A stretch of DNA of 32,358 nucleotides from Planctomycetota bacterium (GCA_016872605.1 VGZI01000057.1:1-32358), one strand, 5' to 3'. Shown: positions 7,431 through 15,865, numbered from the stretch's first letter. The notes: generated by a model from the letters alone, not told the origin. Numbers and translations: made by a program.

Positions 7431-7988
7431 TCAGGTCGACGCGAATCGGTGCAACACCATTTCAAGATAGGATCGCGGCTCACTTTTTGACAAGCCCAGC
7501 TCACGAACAACGTCCAACAGCACCTGTTGCGCTCGGTCGCGGTCGGCCGGCGCCGCAACGATCTCGACTTCCACGAAGCGCGCCAGGTATTCCACGTCGT
7601 CGCAGCAAACGTGCAAGGCGAACACACCCCGCTGAATCCCGTAACTCGTTCGCCGTTTCTTGACGATCGCCGTGGGACGATAACCCAGGTGCTGGACCAG
7701 ACGACAAAAGTCATCGGCGGATTGGCTTCCCGATGCCACGGCAATCTCAATCTCGGTGCGCGTCTTTGTAGGTCCGCCCTGCTTGGGGCCCTTGTAGGTC
7801 ACGCGATTTTCGGCGCCGATGGAACGCAACCGAAAGGCCTCATCGGTTTGAGCGAAATCACGATCGGGTGCGTTGAAATACCGATCCACTTCTTCGATCG
7901 TCGGCTCCGCGATCGCCCGCCACTCCGTCAGCCGCTGCACGATGGGTGCGAAGTCGGCAACGGGAAACTTCATTTCGATTTCGAGCAT
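7431..7988 (-). CDS. CYTH domain protein (class IV cyclase / triphosphatase-like)
   Basis: 185 residues. It begins MLEIEMKF, the ExExK signature of the CYTH superfamily. Further tunnel residues are suggested by EAFRLR, VTYKGPK, RTEIEI, IVKKRR and FVEVEIV. Members hydrolyse triphosphate-containing compounds (thiamine triphosphatase, inorganic triphosphatase) or make cyclic AMP (CyaB, class IV). The CyaB-type subgroup is the closest by overall pattern, but activity cannot be decided from sequence. Cytoplasmic. It is the first gene of the minus-strand series CYTH-panC-mgtE. I could not identify a convincing promoter; a palindromic repeat occupies most of the upstream region. Confidence 0.9.
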   Translation of the reverse strand: MLEIEMKFPVADFAPIVQRLTEWRAIAEPTIEEVDRYFNAPDRDFAQTDEAFRLRSIGAENRVTYKGPKQGGPTKTRTEIEIAVASGSQSADDFCRLVQHLGYRPTAIVKKRRTSYGIQRGVFALHVCCDDVEYLARFVEVEIVAAPADRDRAQQVLLDVVRELGLSKSEPRSYLEMVLHRFAST

Positions 7989-8043
7989 ACAATTGGTTTA
8001 CGATTCGCAGGGCGTGTTTCCACATTTCAGGTGCTAGAGACAT

Positions 8044-8138
8044 TTTGGAAAGTCCTGTGGGGCACGTTTCCAACATGCCATTGTCGGAAATTCGTGTTCG
8101 TGGCACGTTGACAACGTGCCCCACGGAGGCTTTCCAAA
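8044..8138. repeat. nested palindromic repeat, GTGGGGCACGTT family
   Basis: Arms 8044-8069 and 8113-8138 form an imperfect inverted repeat built on GTGGGGCACGTT / AACGTGCCCCAC. Next to each arm a short hairpin of the form GGCACGTT-NNN-AACRTGCC is present (8061-8079 imperfect, 8102-8120 perfect). This is the same nested design as the element at 1601-1677, with different sequence. It fills most of the 169 bases between the CYTH start and the 3' end of the first TolC-type gene. Confidence 0.82.
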
Positions 8139-8157
8139 CAGTTTCTTCGTGAAACGG

Positions 8158-9729
8158 TCAGCGAGCGGTGACGACCGGCGTGTTGCCGAGGGCGGCGTAG
8201 AGTTGAAGTTGCGCCTGGCTAAAGCCGGTGATGGCGCGAACGAGGTCCTGACGCGCTTCGGCGAGTTGATTGGCGATTCTGAGCAATTCGATCGGCAAGG
8301 CCTTGAGATTTTTGGCACGTGCCAACTCCTCCGTGAACGCTTGCTGCGATGTCTCAGTGCGTCGTCCAGCAAAGGTGATCTCCTGCCGCCGGGTTTCTAC
8401 AAGGGCGTAGGCTTCCGTGACCTCGCGGCGTATGCGGTCGATGGTGCGGGCGTGTTCGATCAAGGCGGATTCGAGTCCGGTGCGCGCGAGGTTTTGCAGT
8501 GCGCGATTGCCGACTCCGGCGTTGGGGAGCGACCAGATGGCGGCGATGTCCAGGTCGGTGCGGGCGCTGAAATGACCCAGGCGCGACTCCGTGTTGGCCC
8601 CGCTGCCGCCGTACGCTCCCGCGCTGAATCCGACAGCGATCACCGGCAAGAGCGGACGAAGTTTTTCTTGCCGCACGCGAATCTCGAAGAATGCCACGTC
8701 GGCCGCACGGGCGACAACTTCAGGGTGCTCGGAGACGGCTTGATCCAGCAGCGCGGACAGGCTGTGGCTTTTGCCGACGAGTTCCAGCATCGGCGGCACG
8801 ACCTCCACGCTGCGCAAAGGCATCGACGGATCCCAGTCGAGCAGCCGCGCCATTTCGGCGGCCGCGGTCTCGACAGCCTCAGCGGCTCGCTCCATCTCGG
8901 CGCGCAACAGCATCGCCTCGGATTTCGCTCGATCGGCATCTGCTTGGCGCCCTTGCTTGGCTTTGGCGAACCCAGCCGTCAGGCGTTCGATCTCTTCGAA
9001 TTCCGAGAGCGACTGGCGATACGCTTGTTGTCGCGCTTGCGCTTCGACGAGAGCAAGATAACGAATGCCGACTTCCATCAGCAGATATTGCCGTGTGGCG
9101 GCGGCGGCGAATTGGCTTTGCACGACCTTCCGTTGGGCGGCCTTGGGCGCGAAATACGCGTCGCCGAGATGGCTGACCAAACGCACGCCGGGCACGGCCA
9201 CCGTGCCGGTCCCCTTGGCGTCGGCCCCAGCGCCCCAGTAGAGCGACCGAATGTCCGTATCGGTGACGACGCCGCGACCTGTCACAACCGTGCCTTGGTG
9301 CGAGCGAAGGTTCGTGCCGGCATCGAGCGTCGGTAACAAGAGCGCTCGCGCTTGCATCCGCTCCGCCAAGGTGACACGAACCGCTTCCTCGGCAAGAGCG
9401 ATCGTCGGATTATCGGCGCCGGCGCTGGCCAACGCGCCGGCAAGGTCGATCATCCGCACATGGGCCGGCAGGGGAAGCCGCGGCACGGCGATCGGCTCGT
9501 GCGGTTTTTCCTGAGCGGCGACGAGGAGCATTTGGGGCGTCGGTTCCGCGACAACCGTCGGTGTCCCGAGTGTTGCAACGACAAATGGCAGCGCCTCCTC
9601 AACGCCGGGAGCGAACATTGGGCCGAACGTCGTCGATTGGCAGCCGGTCAGCGACGTGAATAGCGCGCAGAGAGCCGGCGCAATGTGTCGAAACAACCGA
9701 CTCCAGCAATCTCGAATCAAGGATCGCAT
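8158..9729 (-). CDS. TolC-family outer-membrane efflux lipoprotein
   Basis: 523 residues. The start at ATG 9729 puts a lipoprotein signal first: a hydrophobic segment followed by the lipobox LTGC with the acylated Cys at residue 30. The rest is the outer-membrane efflux protein (OEP) fold: two repeats of long amphipathic helices, with NPTIALAEEAVRVTLAE in the first repeat. These proteins form trimeric channels crossing the outer membrane and periplasm for type I secretion or RND/ABC efflux. The open frame continues to 9801 but that part is the 9744-9798 palindrome. It is second of two tandem paralogues; the adjacent 9814-11271 gene is similar in layout but has a normal signal peptide. No inner-membrane pump or adaptor gene is nearby. 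Confidence 0.9.
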   Translation of the reverse strand: MRSLIRDCWSRLFRHIAPALCALFTSLTGCQSTTFGPMFAPGVEEALPFVVATLGTPTVVAEPTPQMLLVAAQEKPHEPIAVPRLPLPAHVRMIDLAGALASAGADNPTIALAEEAVRVTLAERMQARALLLPTLDAGTNLRSHQGTVVTGRGVVTDTDIRSLYWGAGADAKGTGTVAVPGVRLVSHLGDAYFAPKAAQRKVVQSQFAAAATRQYLLMEVGIRYLALVEAQARQQAYRQSLSEFEEIERLTAGFAKAKQGRQADADRAKSEAMLLRAEMERAAEAVETAAAEMARLLDWDPSMPLRSVEVVPPMLELVGKSHSLSALLDQAVSEHPEVVARAADVAFFEIRVRQEKLRPLLPVIAVGFSAGAYGGSGANTESRLGHFSARTDLDIAAIWSLPNAGVGNRALQNLARTGLESALIEHARTIDRIRREVTEAYALVETRRQEITFAGRRTETSQQAFTEELARAKNLKALPIELLRIANQLAEARQDLVRAITGFSQAQLQLYAALGNTPVVTAR

Positions 9730-9743
9730 GATTGCTCGTGTGG

Positions 9744-9798
9744 TTAGCCGGACGCGCAAGCGACGGAAGCGTTCTTCGTCGTTTGCACGTCCGGCCAA
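9744..9798. repeat. palindromic repeat, TTAGCCGGACGCGCAAGCGACG family
   Basis: Arms 9744-9765 and 9777-9798 are near-perfect reverse complements with an 11-nt loop. The element sits between the two TolC-type genes. A second, very similar copy is at 17982-18038 and a half copy at 17938-17957. Confidence 0.87.
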
Positions 9799-9813
9799 CA
9801 ATAGCGGGCGCCA

Positions 9814-11271
9814 TCACTTTTTCACATCCGGCATCACGACGGGTCGGGCCAAGGCGTCAGCCGGGGGTTGACCTAGTGCGACGTACAGCTCGAACTGAGC
9901 CCGGTTGTAATCAACGATCGCGTCAAGGTAGCCGTTCTTGCTGCGAGCGACCAAACGCAGGCTGTCGAGCAATTCGATCGGCAAGCCGAGTCTGTTGCGG
10001 GTTCGGCCAAGATCGGCCTTGAACGCGGCTTGAGCCGACTCGATTGCCTTTTCGTTCAATTCAATCTGCTTGTAACGCGCCAAGACCCGCGCCTGCGCCG
10101 ACGCCACCTCGGCACGAATGCGATCGAGTGTTGCCAGCGCAAGCAATTCGCTCTGGCGAAACTGGCTTTGCGCGACGCGGATGTTTGCGACATTGCCGAC
10201 GCCGAGGTTGCGTAAGGACCAGAACATGACAGCGTCGAAATCGGTGCGGTCGCCATAGTTGCCGAACCGCGATTGCTGCAACACGGAGCCATCCGCCTGG
10301 GTCACGCCGGACGCCAATCGATCGCTGCCGCCGCCGAACCGCCCGGCACTAAAACCGACCAGAACATTGGGCGAGAACGGTAGGAGCTTGGCGCTGCGCA
10401 GCTGCAAAAGTGCCGCACGTATGGCGGCCTGACGTTCCTGCAATTCGGGCCGTTGCGTGATGGCGATGGCGAGCAGTTCGGAGAGCGGGATCGGTTCCGG
10501 GACGATCGACGCGGGGATGACCTGCCGTTCCATCGGAATCAAACGAATGGCCGGGCTGATACGGAGGAGTTGCCCCAGCCGCGCCGAAGCGATGGCGACG
10601 TCGGCCTCGGTTTGGGTAAAGTCCGCCTTGCGTTGTTCGTATTCGGTGGCGGCGCGATCTGCGTCGGCTTGCCGCCCTTCGCCTGCCTTGGCGTGCGCCG
10701 CCGTCACCTTGGCCACTTCGGCCGCGGCGTCGCGAATCTGCATGGCCACCGCATTGCGTCCCGCTGACCGGAGCAATTCAAGGTAGGCCGACGCGACACG
10801 CAGGAGCATGTCGTTGCGGACCGCTTCGCTCTCGAACTGCCGCTGCATGACAATCTGCTTTCGGATGAGGGCGTTGTACCAAACATCAGAGATGTTGGCG
10901 CTCCAGACAACGCCGGGAATGCTGACGGTCCCTGCGCTGACGGCGCCGGCGCCCATGCCCAGGTAAAGCGAATCGCGGTTGACTTTGAGTACCTCGCCGT
11001 TGGATTGTTGCAACGGTCCGATGTGGTGGTTGATATTGGCGCCGACATTAAGCGTTGGCAGGAACTGCGCCGCTGCCAGTTGCCGATACGCCATCGCTTC
11101 CTGCACCCGTTGGCGAGCCAGGCGGATTTCCGGATTGTCGACGTGGGCGAGCCGCAGCGCCGTCGGCAGGTCGATGGGGCGTTCCTCGACGAGCCGTTCG
11201 GCAGTCTGCTGACCGTGAGCGTTGCCAACGATGAGCATGCTGCACAACAGAATGTACCCGCGCCTCTTCAT
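9814..11271 (-). CDS. TolC-family outer-membrane efflux protein
   Basis: 485 residues from ATG 11271, with a classical signal peptide (MKRRGYILLCSMLIVGNAHG). The open frame reaches 11418, but ATG 11271 is preceded by a GGAG about 10 bases upstream and gives a proper signal. Two OEP repeats follow: DLPTALRLAHVDNPEIRLARQ opens the first, and PELQERQAAIRAALLQLRSA lies in the second. It resembles the downstream neighbour in length and helix pattern, including a segment similar in both (SLYLGMGAGAVSAGTVSIPG here, SLYWGAGADAKGTGTVAVPG there), so the pair arose by tandem duplication. Role: outer-membrane channel for efflux or secretion; the partner is unknown. Confidence 0.9.
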   Translation of the reverse strand: MKRRGYILLCSMLIVGNAHGQQTAERLVEERPIDLPTALRLAHVDNPEIRLARQRVQEAMAYRQLAAAQFLPTLNVGANINHHIGPLQQSNGEVLKVNRDSLYLGMGAGAVSAGTVSIPGVVWSANISDVWYNALIRKQIVMQRQFESEAVRNDMLLRVASAYLELLRSAGRNAVAMQIRDAAAEVAKVTAAHAKAGEGRQADADRAATEYEQRKADFTQTEADVAIASARLGQLLRISPAIRLIPMERQVIPASIVPEPIPLSELLAIAITQRPELQERQAAIRAALLQLRSAKLLPFSPNVLVGFSAGRFGGGSDRLASGVTQADGSVLQQSRFGNYGDRTDFDAVMFWSLRNLGVGNVANIRVAQSQFRQSELLALATLDRIRAEVASAQARVLARYKQIELNEKAIESAQAAFKADLGRTRNRLGLPIELLDSLRLVARSKNGYLDAIVDYNRAQFELYVALGQPPADALARPVVMPDVKK

Positions 11272-11647
11272 GAGCGCACTTCTCCGCTTGTCGCTTGCGG
11301 TTTCGCCTGGGGCTTTTCCGCTGAGCTGCCTCCTCGTCATATATCGGCCAACCGGCCAACCATGGGAAAGCAAAAGAGCGGAATTGAACGGTCGTGTGAC
11401 CTTTGACTTGCCCAACATGCCATGCAGGAGGCGAAACGACTTACTTCAAAGCTGCCGAACATCTGTGCAGCGCGTGCGTGCCAGACGTGCGTCGCCAAGG
11501 CGAGGCCTCGTCCGGAGCGTGTGAATAGTCGTGTGCTATCTCATGAATTAGCAATATGTTACGACTCCTCGCTCACCGCCTGGTTGCCCCCGGCATTGAA
11601 GTTGCGTGGATGGGGTTCCATTCTTGGGTAATGGGTTCGCACCTTTC
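11272..11647. other. intergenic region between divergent tolC-type and nirBD genes
   Basis: 376 bases without a convincing gene. It must carry the promoters for both divergent genes, but I see no clear consensus pair. Short features are a direct repeat TTGGCCGG-TTGGCCG (read on the minus strand, around 11340-11365) beside an AT-rich TATATGA. At 11287-11305 (CGCTTGTCGCTTGCGGTTT) there is partial similarity to the GGCGCC-core palindromes found elsewhere. An open frame at 11422-11631 has no recognisable protein features. Confidence 0.5.
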
Positions 11648-14600
11648 ATGAGCAACGCACGCAAGACGGTCGTGGTCATCGGCAATGGGATGGTCGGACA
11701 TCGCTTCTGTGAACGCCTCTTCGAACTCGATGCCGAGCACATTTGGCAGATCATCACCTTCTGTGAAGAACCGCGCCCGGCCTACGACCGCGTCAATCTG
11801 ACGAAGTACTTCGAACATCGCCGAGCCGACAAATTGGCGCTGACGAACCCCGACTGGTACGCCCAGAAGGGCATCACGCTGCACGTCGGCGATCGCGCCA
11901 CGGAGATTGATCGTTCCGCGAAGATCGTTCGTTCGGCGCAGGGGCGCGCGATCGCGTACGACGCCGTCGTGCTTGCCACCGGATCGACTCCGTTTGTTCC
12001 GAGTGTGCCGGGAATCGACAAGCAGGGGGTGTTCGTTTACCGAACCATCGAAGACCTGAATGCCATCATTGCTTATGCGCGCAAGGCGACGGTCGCGGCG
12101 GTCATTGGCGGAGGCCTGCTCGGTCTTGAAGCCGCCAAGGCGACCTACGACCTCGGCCTGGAAACGCACGTCGTTGAGTTCGCGTCACGCCTGATGCCGC
12201 GGCAGATCGACGACGCCGGTTCAAAGGTTCTCGTCAGCAAGATCAATGCGCTGGGCGTTCAGGTGCATCTCAACAAGAACACGAAAGAGATCGTAGGCAA
12301 CGGCAAGGTCGAAGGCATGACGTTCGCCGACGGCCCCCAACTCGACATCCAGATGATCGTCGTCTCCGCCGGCATCAAGCCACGCGACGAGTTGGCCCGT
12401 ACCTGCGGACTGGCTGTCGGACAACGCGGCGGCGTGGTCGTCGACGATCATCTGCGTACGAGCGATCCCGATATCTACGCGATCGGTGAAGTCGCCCTCT
12501 ACGGCGGAATGATCTATGGCCTGGTCGCGCCGGGCTACGAGATGGCGGAGATTGTCGCCTACAATCTGGCACGTCAAGAGGGGGAGAAGGGGAGAACGGG
12601 AGAGAGGGAGAGGGAGCGAGGCATCTCCCCATCTCCCGCTCTCCCCCTCTCCCCTTCTCGCGCGTTCACCGGCGCCGACATGTCCACCAAGCTCAAGCTG
12701 ATGGGTGTCGATGTCGCGAGCTTCGGGAATGCGTTCGCCGACGAAAAAACCGTGAAAGCAATCACCTATGAGGACCCCTTCAAGGGAAGTTACAAGAAGC
12801 TGCTTTTCAACCACGAAGGCACGCGGCTGTTGGGCGGCATCCTCGTCGGCGACGCCAGCGATTACGGAACGCTGTCGATGCTTGCCAAAAGCAGCGAAAA
12901 CCTGGCCATGCCGCCGAGCGACCTCCTTCTCGGCAAGGGCGGCGAACCGCGCAGCGCCGGCAACGTGCTGACCACCATCCCGAATGACGCCCAAGTCTGC
13001 TCCTGCAACAATGTCAGCAAGAGCCAGATTTGTGACGCCATTCGCACCAAGAATCTCTGCTCCGTGGACGAAGTCAAAGCGTGCACCAAGGCCGGCACCG
13101 GTTGCGGCGGCTGCCTTCCTCTGGTCACCGATCTCTTCAAGGCTCAGATCAAGGCGGCAGGCAAGAAAGTCAGCAACAATCTCTGCGAGCACTTCGCAGT
13201 CACACGCCAGGAACTCTTCGAAATCATCAAGATCAAACGCCTTACGACATTTGACGAGGTCCTCGGTTCGCACGGCCGAGGCAATGGCTGTGAAATCTGC
13301 AAGCCGGCCGTCGCCTCGATTCTCGCCAGCATGTGGAACGAGAGCGTCGTCGAGCAAACGACGATTCAAGACACCAACGACCGCTTCCTGGCCAACATCC
13401 AGCGTGGCGGTTCGTACTCGGTGGTGCCCCGCGTTCCCGGCGGCGAAATCACTCCCGACAAACTCATCGTGCTCGGCCAGGTCGCCAAAAAGTACAACCT
13501 CTACGCCAAGATTACCGGCGGGCAGCGCGTCGATCTATTCGGTGCTCAAGTCCATCAACTCCCCGACATCTGGGAAGAACTCGTCAAAGCCGGGTTCGAG
13601 AGCGGCCACGCCTACGCCAAGGCGATTCGCACGGTCAAAAGCTGCGTCGGCTCCACGTGGTGCCGGTACGGCGTGCAAGATTCGGTCGGCTTTGCGATTG
13701 CCGTTGAGAATCGTTACAAAGGCCTGCGCGCGCCGCACAAGCTCAAGGCCGCCGTCTCCGGCTGTATTCGCGAATGTGCCGAGGCCCAGAGCAAAGACTT
13801 CGGCATCATCGCCACCGAGAAAGGTTGGAACCTCTACGTGTGTGGCAACGGCGGCGCCAAGCCGAGACACGCCGACCTTTTGGCCGCCGACATCGACGAT
13901 GAAACGTGCATCAAGTACATCGACCGTTTCCTGATGTACTACACGCAAACCGCCGACCGCCTGACGCGCACCAGCGTTTGGCTTGAAAAGATGGACGGCG
14001 GCATCGAGTACCTCAAGGACGTCATCATCCACGACAAACTGGGCATCTGTGCCGAGCTTGAGCGCATGATGCAGAACGTCGTCGACACCTATCACTGCGA
14101 ATGGGCCGAGGTTGTCAATGATCCGGAGAAACGCCGTTTGTTTAAGCAGTTTGTCAACTCTGACGAGACCGAGCCGACGATCGAATTCGTCAGCGAACGC
14201 GATCAGAAGCAGCCGGCGGCGTGGGGGGCGTCGTTTGTGGCGCCAAGTGAACTGACGCTACGTCAACCCGCGGGCGGCGTGGCAACTACCGGATTCCCTG
14301 CGAGCGCGAAGCCGCAAGCGGCGGAGAAGTGGGTCCATGTCGGCAAGGCGGTGAGCTTTCCCAGGGACGGCGGAGCGACCATCAAGTACGGCAAGACGCA
14401 GATCGCCGTTTTCAACTTCGCCAGCCGCGGCGAATGGTACGCGACGCAGAACATGTGCCCGCACCGGCGCGAGTTCGTTCTGTCGCGCGGCCTGCTCGGC
14501 GATGCCGGCGACAAGCCGAAGGTCGCCTGCCCGGTACACAAGAAAACGTTTTCACTTGAAACAGGCAAGGGGATGAGCGATCGCGACTATTCGATCCAGA

Positions 14601-14797
14601 CATTCCCCGTGCGCATCGACGGCGAGGAGGTGTACCTCCTTTTGCCCAGCGTCGAAGTGCTGGATGAAATCTTCGCCACGGAAAAGACGTGCAACGGCAG
14701 CTGCGATCATGCGTCCCCGGCGCCGCGGAAGTTGCCGACGCGCAAGGCGAAGGTCGACGATCCCTTCGCAGTCACGCCCTTGGGCGACCCAGTGTAG
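11648..14797 (+). CDS. nirB: fused NAD(P)H nitrite reductase (NirB-NirD)
   Basis: 1049 residues from ATG 11648; an in-frame GTG at 11606 adds 14. Reduces nitrite to ammonium in the cytoplasm for nitrogen assimilation. Domains: FAD/NAD(P)H reductase (about 5-430) with VIGNG and VIGGGLLGLE nucleotide loops; BFD-like [2Fe-2S] domain (C451, C453, C486, C489); a second partial BFD region (C548, C551); ferredoxin-like half and 4Fe-4S/siroheme domain with C666, C672, C706, C710; then a Rieske-type NirD domain (about 894-1003) with C937/H939 and C961/H964. In most bacteria NirB and NirD are separate, so this is a large-small subunit fusion. About 29 residues (311-339) rich in Glu/Arg, then Ser/Pro, are encoded by a GA-rich palindrome between YNLARQ and FTGADMSTKLKL. 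No nitrate reductase or transporter is adjacent. Confidence 0.96.
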   Translation: MSNARKTVVVIGNGMVGHRFCERLFELDAEHIWQIITFCEEPRPAYDRVNLTKYFEHRRADKLALTNPDWYAQKGITLHVGDRATEIDRSAKIVRSAQGRAIAYDAVVLATGSTPFVPSVPGIDKQGVFVYRTIEDLNAIIAYARKATVAAVIGGGLLGLEAAKATYDLGLETHVVEFASRLMPRQIDDAGSKVLVSKINALGVQVHLNKNTKEIVGNGKVEGMTFADGPQLDIQMIVVSAGIKPRDELARTCGLAVGQRGGVVVDDHLRTSDPDIYAIGEVALYGGMIYGLVAPGYEMAEIVAYNLARQEGEKGRTGERERERGISPSPALPLSPSRAFTGADMSTKLKLMGVDVASFGNAFADEKTVKAITYEDPFKGSYKKLLFNHEGTRLLGGILVGDASDYGTLSMLAKSSENLAMPPSDLLLGKGGEPRSAGNVLTTIPNDAQVCSCNNVSKSQICDAIRTKNLCSVDEVKACTKAGTGCGGCLPLVTDLFKAQIKAAGKKVSNNLCEHFAVTRQELFEIIKIKRLTTFDEVLGSHGRGNGCEICKPAVASILASMWNESVVEQTTIQDTNDRFLANIQRGGSYSVVPRVPGGEITPDKLIVLGQVAKKYNLYAKITGGQRVDLFGAQVHQLPDIWEELVKAGFESGHAYAKAIRTVKSCVGSTWCRYGVQDSVGFAIAVENRYKGLRAPHKLKAAVSGCIRECAEAQSKDFGIIATEKGWNLYVCGNGGAKPRHADLLAADIDDETCIKYIDRFLMYYTQTADRLTRTSVWLEKMDGGIEYLKDVIIHDKLGICAELERMMQNVVDTYHCEWAEVVNDPEKRRLFKQFVNSDETEPTIEFVSERDQKQPAAWGASFVAPSELTLRQPAGGVATTGFPASAKPQAAEKWVHVGKAVSFPRDGGATIKYGKTQIAVFNFASRGEWYATQNMCPHRREFVLSRGLLGDAGDKPKVACPVHKKTFSLETGKGMSDRDYSIQTFPVRIDGEEVYLLLPSVEVLDEIFATEKTCNGSCDHASPAPRKLPTRKAKVDDPFAVTPLGDPV
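12579..12660. repeat. GA-rich palindromic insertion inside nirBD
   Basis: A purine-rich stretch (about 12579-12620) is followed by a pyrimidine-rich one (about 12623-12660). The outer 12 bases of each arm (GAGAAGGGGAGA and its complement) match exactly and the rest match with a few mismatches, giving arms of roughly 36 nt. The insertion keeps the reading frame and has no stop codon in it. It falls at a linker in the reductase part of NirB. Confidence 0.85.
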
Positions 14798-14804
14798 CCA
14801 CTCA

Positions 14805-14856
14805 CTGTTTGCGTTTAGCGCTCGCCTGGCGCCGGGCGAGCGCTAAACGCAAACAG
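14805..14856. repeat. perfect 22-nt inverted repeat after nirBD, GGCGCC-core family
   Basis: Arms 14805-14826 and 14835-14856 are exact reverse complements separated by 8 nt. It begins 8 bases after the nirBD stop and could act as a transcription end, but lacks a U-tract. The segment TGGCGCCGGGCGAGC is identical to one in the element at 21638-21714. Confidence 0.88.
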
Positions 14857-14872
14857 CAACCGGTTACACGGC

Positions 14873-14901
14873 TTGACATACCTTCGCCTCCCCTCGATAA
14901 T
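14873..14901 (+). promoter_or_regulatory. sigma-70-like promoter for the 14945 gene
   Basis: TTGACA (14873-14878), a 17-base spacer, then GATAAT (14896-14901): a perfect -35 and a five-of-six -10. Transcription would start near 14908, about 37 bases before the ATG at 14945. This is one of the best promoter matches in the window. Confidence 0.75.
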
Positions 14902-14944
14902 CCTACCTTCGGAGGAACCACGATTTACTTGGCCGGAGGCTCTG

Positions 14945-15826
14945 ATGCGCACGTTGCTGGTCATACTTGGTGTTGTCGGCTTTTTTTCCGCGGCTCTGGG
15001 CGGCGACGATTTTCACGCCCGAACGAACACGATTTACAAGGATCTGCTGGCCAAGGGCATTGCGGTCACTGATACGCAATCGCTCAAGCTGCCGGCGCCT
15101 GCCATGCCCGATGGGCTCGACAAAGCCGGGCAATTGGCGGCGCTCAAGCAACTCGCCGGCGACGATTATCAGATCGAAGACCTCGTGCGAGCCGCCATTG
15201 TTGCGCCGCATATCTTCAAGTTCCGCGAACTCGACGCATCGGCCACCGACGCTCGAGGTCGAGCCGTCGGTGTGTGGTTCGTGGCACACGGCAATTTAGA
15301 CAAGCTCACGACCAAGACGCTGCAAACGCAGTTCGCCAGCGGGTCGACACGCGTCACGTCCATCAGCGACGCGGACTTGCTGCGCCGCAAAATCAAGGTC
15401 AAGGCTGAGCCAGGGCTTGAAGAATCGTACATGCACGGCGTCGGCACGTTGCTTGACCGCGTGCGCATCCATTCGACCAATCACGGCATGATCAGCCGCG
15501 GCAAGGATTCCATCGTCGCCGCCAGCCGACTCGACACGCGTTTTACGAAGGATGCGGATTTTCCCAATCTTTGGCGATCGGTCTCGATCAAGGACGACGG
15601 CAAGGAAGAACTCGGCCCAGTCAATCCCTATGAAGGCGCCGGCGGATACATCCGCCTGACACGCTTGCACGAACCGCCAGGGGCTATCTTTGTCGAGGTG
15701 CATCAAGTATTTCTGGAGCCGAAGAAGTGGTTCGATGCTCCGAACATGCTCAAATCGAAGTTGCCGATCGTGATTCAGTCGGAAGTGCGAGCGTTTCGCA
15801 AGGACCTGACCAAGCTGAGCAAGTAG
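14945..15826 (+). CDS. secreted protein of unknown function
   Basis: 293 residues from ATG 14945, which has GGAGG at proper spacing and gives a clear signal peptide (MRTLLVILGVVGFFSAALGG). I do not recognise a family. The mature part starts HARTNTIYKDLLAKGIAV. It contains a segment that looks like a globular alpha/beta domain (AVGVWFVAHGNLDKL) and a C-terminal part with IFVEVHQVFLEP, a strand pattern seen in other planctomycete secreted proteins. It has no cysteines beyond the leader, no transmembrane segment and no repeat. It has its own strong promoter and stands between the palindrome after nirBD and the one before the convergent ABC ATPase gene, so it is probably monocistronic. Export to the periplasm is inferred from the signal only. 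Confidence 0.8.
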   Translation: MRTLLVILGVVGFFSAALGGDDFHARTNTIYKDLLAKGIAVTDTQSLKLPAPAMPDGLDKAGQLAALKQLAGDDYQIEDLVRAAIVAPHIFKFRELDASATDARGRAVGVWFVAHGNLDKLTTKTLQTQFASGSTRVTSISDADLLRRKIKVKAEPGLEESYMHGVGTLLDRVRIHSTNHGMISRGKDSIVAASRLDTRFTKDADFPNLWRSVSIKDDGKEELGPVNPYEGAGGYIRLTRLHEPPGAIFVEVHQVFLEPKKWFDAPNMLKSKLPIVIQSEVRAFRKDLTKLSK

Positions 15827-15839
15827 CCGTATTCATTTG

Positions 15840-15865
15840 GCGTTCGCACGGCGCCAAACGAACGC
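15840..15865. repeat. short palindrome between convergent genes, GGCGCC core
   Basis: GCGTTCG (15840-15846) pairs with CGAACGC (15859-15865). An alternative pairing is TTTGGCG (15836-15842) with CGCCAAA (15852-15858). The GGCGCC core and flanking TTTGGCG/GCGAAAC resemble the 14805-14856 element. It lies in the 53 bases between the two converging stop codons, where it could end transcription from either side. Confidence 0.6.

Noticed and set aside
8116-9336. 406-codon frame opposite the first TolC-type gene
   Set aside because: Shadow of the OEP gene; it starts inside the palindromic repeat at 8044-8138.
11422-11631. Possible 69-residue gene with two Cys (CAARACQTC) before nirBD
   Set aside because: The Cys spacing is suggestive, but there is no ribosome-binding site, no domain, and the composition is random-like.
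14805-14856. Rho-independent terminator of nirBD
   Set aside because: The stem is strong but there is no U-tract after it on either strand, so I list it as a repeat only.
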